From NCBI GenBank assembly GCA_964017195.1, contig OZ024891.1, positions 7,654,994 to 7,718,993 of the forward strand: a stretch of DNA of 64,000 bases, given 5' to 3'. Positions within the stretch are counted from its first letter, which is position 1; every line of letters starts with the position of its first letter. The position numbers were made by a program, and so were the translations under genes. Below the pieces are notes generated by a model. It made no database searches. It was given only the letters and a program-made list of their open reading frames with translations, and was not told where the DNA came from. The stretch is from Siderastrea radians. Lineage: Eukaryota; Cnidaria; Anthozoa; Scleractinia; Rhizangiidae. This document shows, piece after piece, positions 58,275 through 64,000 of this stretch.

Positions 58275-59624
58275 AATTGAAGTCACTGATGGAAAACGCA
58301 GTTGATCTGAGCTTTTATATCTGCTTGCAATTTTGAAAACTAGGATTTCTGTTTCAAATAATATTTTAAAACTCAGTTTGTTGCTGCTTTATGGAGGAAG
58401 GATTTGAACTCAACCTAGATTTTGACTAGACCTTAGAGGAGGTAAAGTGCATTACCCTAAGTGCATTGAGTCAGGTTATTACAAAACAGTCATTTTGTGT
58501 CCTTGGGACACTTTGCAAAATTGTATCCCATGATGAACAGAGGGAGAAGTCAGATGTACAAGAGTCACAATAAAAAACCTACTTTGAAAGATAAAAAATC
58601 ATCTTGTTAACACCCACACCCTCCACCTCCTGCAAAACAACTTGGCTTTTGTACCCATTTTACAGTCACCATTCCATGTTTTCTAATGACAGGTCTGTAG
58701 TTCTTCATTCAAAGTCCACTCAATAGCTCCCACTTTTATTTTTCATTAACAATAAGAGGGGTAATGACCTGGATAAGTTGTTAAACAGTTGCGTCTTTTA
58801 TCTTCTTTCTGATTCTTTTGTTTGTTTGTTTGTTTGTTTTTTTGCCACAAAAAAACCCACACCAATGAACTAAAGTAGTGAACACCGTCAGAATACGAGA
58901 ACTGAAACCATTCGGGAATACATCTTACAGCTCATCAGCCACAACGCTCAAGCCTGAGTTCTATAGCCTATTTCCTGTACTAAGAGTGGGTATTTCTCCC
59001 ATATAAAGAATTTCCCTGAAAAAAGAGAAAAATGATACTTGGGTTGATAACATAAACATTTTATTAAAGGAAAGTAATGACAAAGTTAAGTAACAAATAC
59101 CAGGTATGAAAGTAAACTTTTGCTACCTCTTCCCATAGCTGTCACTAAAGTATTGAGGTACATGTATCAATAAGGCTGGAGAAAACACCATTTAGAGATC
59201 TCACTTCAGTACATACAAAACTGATGCAAAGCACCATTACTAAAACCAACCAGTTGCAAAAGCTAAGTTGTTAAAATGGAAACCCAAGAATGAGCAGGAA
59301 TATCCTAGTTTGAAAACATTTTCTGTCAGTTAACTGAAAACTGTTCAAACGCAACATGACCTGATGTCGTCATGAATAATAGTATTATCATTGTTTAACA
59401 TGGCCACTGAAATATTTGTGATTAACAACATGTTCAAGGGACAGTTTTCTTTCAATCTGACTTGACTTCAAGGTTCAAGCTGTTGCAATGTAAAAACCTT
59501 CAAAACACCTTCTTTCTATAAATTAACTCTTGACAAAGCGTAAGTTTTAATTCAGACTTGTAATCCTCATTTCTGAAAAGAGCCTTTTGGTAAGAGAAAA
59601 ATAATGCTTCACTCTACAATAACA
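58275..59624. other. Region between the convergent transposon genes
   Basis: 1.35 kb of AT-rich DNA with short T-rich stretches (a TTTG run at about 58817-58842) between the two 3' ends. No coding frame or inverted repeat is recognised. Confidence 0.5.
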
Positions 59625-61452
59625 TTATTGGAATCTCCTAAATAAGTATGTGCTACCAAAAGCATAGTCATACAGATTAAAGATTATGTCATCTGAAGGA
59701 AGACTGACTGTGCTGCTTGGAGATGGGAGATGCGCAAGTGTTTGAAGTAGGAAGGAAGCTCCCACTGCTGGATACAAATCTGATTTGCGGGGAAATGGAA
59801 AACCCCAATGCTGGCTCCTCATCTGCGCCACAAACAAATTGCAAAATGTGATTAAGGGTTAGGGTGGTTGATCCAGTAACCCTTCTCCCAGAAACAACTT
59901 CTCTCATGTATTTGTAAAATGCAGCATATGCTTCTTTTTCACACCTCTTAGTATTGGAACCCTCCTCTGCAAACTTTGGTTCCAACACATGGACAAGATT
60001 CCTCACATTGAGTTTGCTAGAAGAGGGCCTGAAAAGGTGTAAAAACAAAGGAAGCTTTGCCATCAGTTGCAGGACTCTAACTTTACGTAAACCATTTCGT
60101 AGGTTGACAATGCAGGGGTTATGCTCAGATGAATCATCAATAAGTTCTTGAAGTTGTTCCTCAGACAGAAAGGTGTAGACCAGATGTAGTACCTGAGCTC
60201 CCTCTCCCATAAAATTTACCTCAAGTGGCAGCCTTAAGTTGTCAATTAATGCTACTTCAGCTAATGCATCTTGAAAAACATGGTCCCTAGCTATTATTAT
60301 AAAGATGGTCTTTCCTTTTAGTTCTGTTGAAGGGTCAACTATGTCCAACTGCCTTCCAACTAAAATGTGTTCTTGTGCTTTCTTTAGCATGGCAACTGGA
60401 TTTTGAAATCCCTTACTTTCATCAATAATATTAAAAGTAATGTTATCAATGATTCTCAAATGGCCAGCCTCACTGAGAGGCTCTCCATTATCTATAGGCT
60501 GTTCCTTATGAGCCGCAGGTTGCACTACATGTTGTTCTCCATTGCCTCCCTCTTGATCATCTGCAGTTATGGGTGCATGTTGTTCTCCACTATCTCGCTC
60601 TTGATCATCTGCAGATTCGACTGCATGTCCCTGTTCCACTGCACGTTCCTCTTCCTTATGTCTATTTGTGTTTGGCCCTTCACAGTTCATAGATTGCACC
60701 TCATCTTGTACGATGATGCTCTCTTGATTTACTTCTGACATGAAATCGTCCATAATTCTTTGAATACCACTGTCCACCTCATCAGGGTCATCTTCGACCA
60801 GTAAACGCACATACACAGCACCTGTAGAGACAATACTCTTCAGCAAAATGTTTCCATTGATCCTTACCCCTGAAGCCAATGTCGGTTTCACTAGCACTCC
60901 AGAGATATTCTTCACGACGTCGAACTCAATGTCTTTGCATTCCTCTGGAAACTGTGCTTTCACTTTATTGTAAAGGGTTTTTTCATTCCACCCTTTGTCA
61001 ATTGTAAATCCACTTATAACACGATTTCTATGCTGGAGACTGACCTTTTCCTGGCGAGTTGTTGGTGTTTTTTCACACTGTAAACCCACAATAATAATGT
61101 CTTTGATGGTAAACTCATTCGATGGACGGCCAACCCTTTGTGTCGAATTAGAGCGGCCTCTACCGCTCGAAGTAGGAGTAGAACTACGACGAGTTGTTCC
61201 TTGCATACTCGGGAATCTTCAGTACAGTTCACTTACCAAACTTCCTGAACTTCTAGAAGAAGATCCCGATTCTGATCTTGACGGAACGCCACTAGAAGCA
61301 GAACCAGATGATAATGGACTCGAAGTGGAAGAACTTCGCTGATTACTTGCTGCCGCAGAATGAGTGGAGTTCACTAGCTGAGAAATTCGACTGATTTCTG
61401 TTATAGCAATATTGGCTATCTTACGTATCTGCCGTTGAACAGATTTATCCAT
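59625..61452 (-). pseudogene. HECT-type E3 ubiquitin ligase-like protein carried by the transposon (broken)
   Basis: A second transposon gene on the minus strand, starting 72 bp inside the right inverted repeat. It has a Ser-rich N-terminus (MDKSVQRQIRK...), a low-complexity acidic middle (DDQERDSGEQHAP repeats), and then a HECT-like end: ILQFVCGADEEPALGF and LPTSNTC, whose Cys (59734-59736) matches the thioester cysteine of HECT ligases. Three defects are visible: a TGA at 61219-61221 (alternatively a 36-nt intron with donor GTAAGT); a one-base slip right after the Cys, beyond which the other frame gives a normal HECT end with NLYDYAFG (to 59625); and a shortened N-lobe, with no GGPxREFF-like segment after VNFMGEG. 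HECT enzymes pass ubiquitin to targets; a role in transposition is unknown. Confidence 0.75.
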
Positions 61453-61523
61453 CTCCAAATATTTTCAACACAGTGTTAAAAGATGAAACCACAAAGATGG
61501 CGCGAAGAAATCGAGCGGGAAGG

Positions 61524-61917
61524 TACTCGAGCCAGTACCCCTCAAATCGCAAGCCCGCAATGTATTGTAGGCCAAAAAATAAATTCACGATACCGTGAAA
61601 AATAATTGTCAGCGCCAATGAAAAATAATTCTCAATACCACAAGTAAAAAATAATTCGCAGTACCAGTCAAAAATAATTTGCAGTACGAGCTCGTAAAAA
61701 AATTCATCCGTAGAACCTACAAAAAATTTAACCAGACTAAATTAAAATAATTCATGCTGCTGAAAAAAGATAAGCAACCACCTCAAAAAAAAAAAAACAT
61801 TTGTACCACCGATGAAAATACACAACAAACTCATAAAAGTAAAACAGTGATTGAAAAAACTGACTTGTGGCCGGGGCAATTTTATTACTACAATTTTGAC
61901 CAGAACGGGCCTCCATA
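61524..61917 (-). repeat. Right terminal inverted repeat (intact, 394 bp)
   Basis: The complement of the two left parts, uninterrupted. It shows the original layout of the repeat, including the GAATTATTTTT sub-repeats at 61615-61690, and ends CCTCCATA before ATTTTG. Confidence 0.92.
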
Positions 61918-62480
61918 ATTTTGAGTATTTGTTATGGTCAAAGAAATTTAAAATAAATGTTATTAGAAATGTGTCATTTACTTTTGACTTCAAAAAATTA
62001 TTAGAAAACGAGCTCAGATTTGTGACAGATGTAGTCCTAGAATATTTTGCCATGCTGGAAGTGTAACGCGAATTGCATTACCACCATTTTCACTACTACG
62101 CGACTTTTCTTTTTAAAACACCTCTGAGCACTTTGCAATACGCTTCCGTCAATCATACCTTATATGGGAAGTGTGTGATGTTACCGCAATCAGTTGAATT
62201 GAGCTCGAAGGAATCAGGATGGCGCCAAATTATCCCGCAAATTTGCGCTGGCGAGTCATATATTGACTAGTAAGAGGCTTTAGAGTCGTTGATGTTGCAA
62301 GAATACTTCACGTTTGGCAGATATTTGTAAAGAAATTTCGCCATTTCTTCAGAATTAAATACCCGCTCGGTGGATTATCCTATGCGGCGGATGGTAAGCT
62401 TGCGTTTAAACTCGTGAATAAGCTAAACCGAAGTGTGAAGTAATAATTCTAGCTTTTCTGACCTGAAAATAGCACACGAC

Positions 62481-62705
62481 ATGTTATTCACCACGGGTAT
62501 AATCTGGAAATATCCCGAAGTGTACGAGGACGAAATTCAGGAGTGGTTAGAGTATGCAACGGGAAAACGAATCATGATCGGCGTGCGATCAACCGATAAT
62601 TTTCGTGAAGAAAATGGATTTGACAAGAAGAAAGGTACGTATGACTTGTTGCATTTTTTTGGAAGGAACACTGCTAATTCTAATGACCTATCACCTCCGG
62701 AATGA
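62481..62705 (+). CDS. Unrecognised short open frame or exon in the outer insertion
   Basis: ATG at 62481 opens a frame with normal-looking composition (MLFTTGIIWKYPEVYEDE...). A good donor GTACGT follows GACAAGAAGAAAG at about 62634, so it could be a first exon of about 154 nt rather than a 74-codon gene. No family is recognised and no partner exon is visible before the insertion ends at about 62992. It could be a remnant captured by the outer element. Confidence 0.25.
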   Translation: MLFTTGIIWKYPEVYEDEIQEWLEYATGKRIMIGVRSTDNFREENGFDKKKGTYDLLHFFGRNTANSNDLSPPE

Positions 62706-62879
62706 ATTGAAAAAACAAAATAAAGCATAAGCTTATAATGCGCTTGTAATGTTTGTTGTTCTACGTTTCGAGAATGTAAAGATATAACTCTGTGACATGA
62801 TAGGGAAATTGTTATTTCTACAAGCGGGAACGGGGAATCGAGGAAAATATTTAAGCGTACTTTCAAGTTTACTTCTTCG

Positions 62880-62992
62880 CCCGGGGGGGGGGGGTACTTC
62901 CTTATATACGCTTGATAGGTATGTGCCGCCCGATAGGGTAGGGTTTTTGAGGTGCTCAGTCCTTAAATAGGGTATCTTTTTCGGTGTTTTTT
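62880..62992 (+). repeat. Fragment of a coral-type interspersed repeat
   Basis: Starts CCCGGGGGGGGGG, then TACTTCCTTATATACGC and GTATGTGCCGCCC. From memory this wording matches a repeat very common in stony corals. It abuts the right junction of the insertion in RTK copy 3. Confidence 0.6.
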
Positions 62993-63002
62993 GATATTGT
63001 GA

Positions 63003-63398
63003 CGGTTACAGGGCCGCCGGGTTTCCTCTCGTTCTATTTCTGATCTCGTTTTATCTATTCAGTCTACCAAATGTGAGGTAAGTCAACATGAATGGAAGGT
63101 CTGACTATTCCTCCTTTATTACAGGGACATTGACTACGACAAGGTTTTTTGAACCAAATCAAGCACTATTTTACCACCTACAAAAACAAAAAAGAGTGAT
63201 CTTGGAAGTCGATTATATTCCTTTTGGTCACCTTCTGCAAGCACAACCTTTCTAGACGAACCCAACTAGAATTAGTATCTAAAAAAAGGCTCACTTTTCC
63301 GATCGATCCGATCCTATCGGAAGCAATTTAGGGAATTTTTTTCTTAAACCACTGCTATTTTAGCAATAGTAATAAAAAACAACTTTCGTCGACTTGAA
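63003..63398 (-). other. Continuation of the RTK copy 3 intron
   Basis: Aligns with 17115-17500 (module 1) and 34195-34590 (module 2), the intron between Ig exons 2 and 3. The match stops at about 63398 and new sequence follows, so Ig exon 2 is not reached in this window. Confidence 0.8.
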
Positions 63399-63539
63399 TA
63401 GTTATTAATTAAAGAGCCAGTGTCACCCAAGGTGCTTTGCGCGGTTGTGTTTTTGTTTTGAAGTTTGGCTGGCGCGTTTGTCGGACGTTTCGCAAATTAT
63501 ATCCTGCTGCACTGGCCTTTCAGCAAGCTGATATTTACA

Positions 63540-63895
63540 GTAGTAGCCTCTGAAAATAGTAATATCTTCATCGCTAGATGTTACCGGAGAAAAAACTCTA
63601 GATCTGACTTTGCAGTCAACGCGTATGGAGCTTTTATAACAACCGATCGATTGATTGATCGATCGATCTTGATGGACGTAAAACCAGAGTAGCCACTTCC
63701 ACTCGATATAAAAATAGCAAGTAGCAAGAATATTGACGTCTTCATCGCTAGATGTCACTGGAGAAAACTACTCAAGATCTGACTTTCGTATACATACATG
63801 GATCTATTACAGTCCGATCGATTGATTGCTCGATCGATCGCATCGACCGATGTCGATGGACGCAAAACCAGAATAGCCACTTACACTTTTAGTAA
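63540..63895. repeat. About 180-bp tandem duplication with GATC-rich palindromes
   Basis: Two diverged copies start at ATCTTCATCGCTAGATGT (about 63562) and GTCTTCATCGCTAGATGT (about 63739). Each contains a (GATC)n-type palindromic run (63645-63670 and 63815-63845) and ends near AACCAGAGTAGCCACTT or a close match. Confidence 0.8.
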
Positions 63896-64000
63896 AAATA
63901 AAACATAAACAGACAGTGAGCACAAGCAATAATTAAGCAAAACAGCACAAGCTCATTACCATAAGCATTATTTTGGAGCAAGCCCGTAGCTACTGTTATT

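Larger units (their letters stand above)
53028..61917. mobile_element. IS3EU-like DNA transposon, 8.9 kb, with transposase and HECT genes
   Basis: The ends are inverted: TATGGAGGCCCGTTCTGG at 53028 and its complement ending at 61917. They are flanked by a perfect 6-bp target duplication ATTTTG (53022-53027 and 61918-61923). The long inverted repeats are 53028-53313 plus 56602-56691 on the left and 61524-61917 on the right. Two convergent genes start just inside the repeats: the transposase at 56746 (+) and the HECT-like gene at 61452 (-). From memory, IS3EU elements have TAY...RTA ends and 6-bp duplications, which fits, as does the IS3-like integrase fold. The class name is an inference; the boundaries are seen directly. 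Without the nested 3.3 kb the element would be about 5.6 kb. Both genes carry frame breaks, so this copy is inactive unless helped in trans. Confidence 0.85.
52506..62992. other. 10.5-kb composite insertion in an intron of RTK copy 3
   Basis: In module 1 the intron reads ...CATATCTTATATTGTGACCC (17045-17070). In module 3 the same text stops at 52506 and the intron text resumes at about 62993-63004 (GGTTACAGGGCCGCC). Everything between is foreign to the module. It comprises an outer layer (52506-53021 and 61924-62992), the transposon at 53028-61917 inside it, and further elements nested in that. The left outer layer starts with a hairpin-forming GCGGAGC...GCTCC and has a G-rich repeat-like frame. 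About 50 bp of the original intron are missing at the right junction. Confidence 0.8.

Noticed and set aside
63640..63850. GATCGATC palindromes as an operator or CRISPR-like array
   Set aside because: There are only two diverged copies of a longer duplicated unit, in an animal genome; a simple tandem duplication explains it.

Overview
The window is nuclear DNA of an animal, most likely a cnidarian and probably a stony coral. The reasons are AT-rich intergenic DNA, short GT-AG exons, an L1-like LINE, many small terminal-inverted-repeat elements, an interspersed repeat with a poly-G start that resembles one common in corals, and gene families typical of corals. It shows no operons, CRISPR array, rRNA, or tRNA I could recognise.

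Layout. Positions 1-5233 are the 3' part of an L1/Tx1-like LINE (ORF1 end, uninterrupted ORF2, poly-A tail). From there on the window is a three-fold tandem array of one module. Each module has (a) the 3' exons of a DRC10/IQCD ciliary gene on + and, tail to tail with it, (b) a receptor tyrosine kinase (RTK) gene on - with a signal-peptide exon, three Ig-like exons, a membrane exon and a split tyrosine kinase. In modules 1 and 2 a small single-exon gene for a secreted cysteine-rich protein lies inside RTK intron 1 on the same strand. Module 1 spans about 5.2-25.7 kb, module 2 about 25.7-41.3 kb, and module 3 about 42.9 kb to beyond the window end.

State of the copies. RTK copies 1 and 2 can each be followed through 14 exons with matching splice phases and no stop (763 and 771 codons before the stop). 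RTK copy 3 has its last 11 exons intact, but its 5' part is cut off by a 10.5 kb insertion and the window end. The three kinases keep all catalytic residues and a YINV site but have three different C-terminal tails. DRC10 copies 1 and 2 have intact final exons. Copy 3 keeps a good upstream exon but has a nonsense codon, a lost splice donor and no final exon. Both copies of the cysteine-rich gene are broken, by different mutations.

The insertion in module 3 (52.5-63.0 kb) carries an 8.9 kb DNA transposon at 53028-61917 with about 390-bp inverted repeats, TAT...ATA ends and a perfect 6-bp target duplication, which suggests the IS3EU group. It encodes an integrase-fold transposase (+) and a HECT-type ubiquitin-ligase-like protein (-). 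Both start just inside the inverted repeats and point inwards, and both are now broken. Its left inverted repeat is split by a further 3.3 kb insertion that is itself a tandem duplication with another element nested in one half. Comparison of the three modules gives filled and empty sites for many small insertions and deletions.
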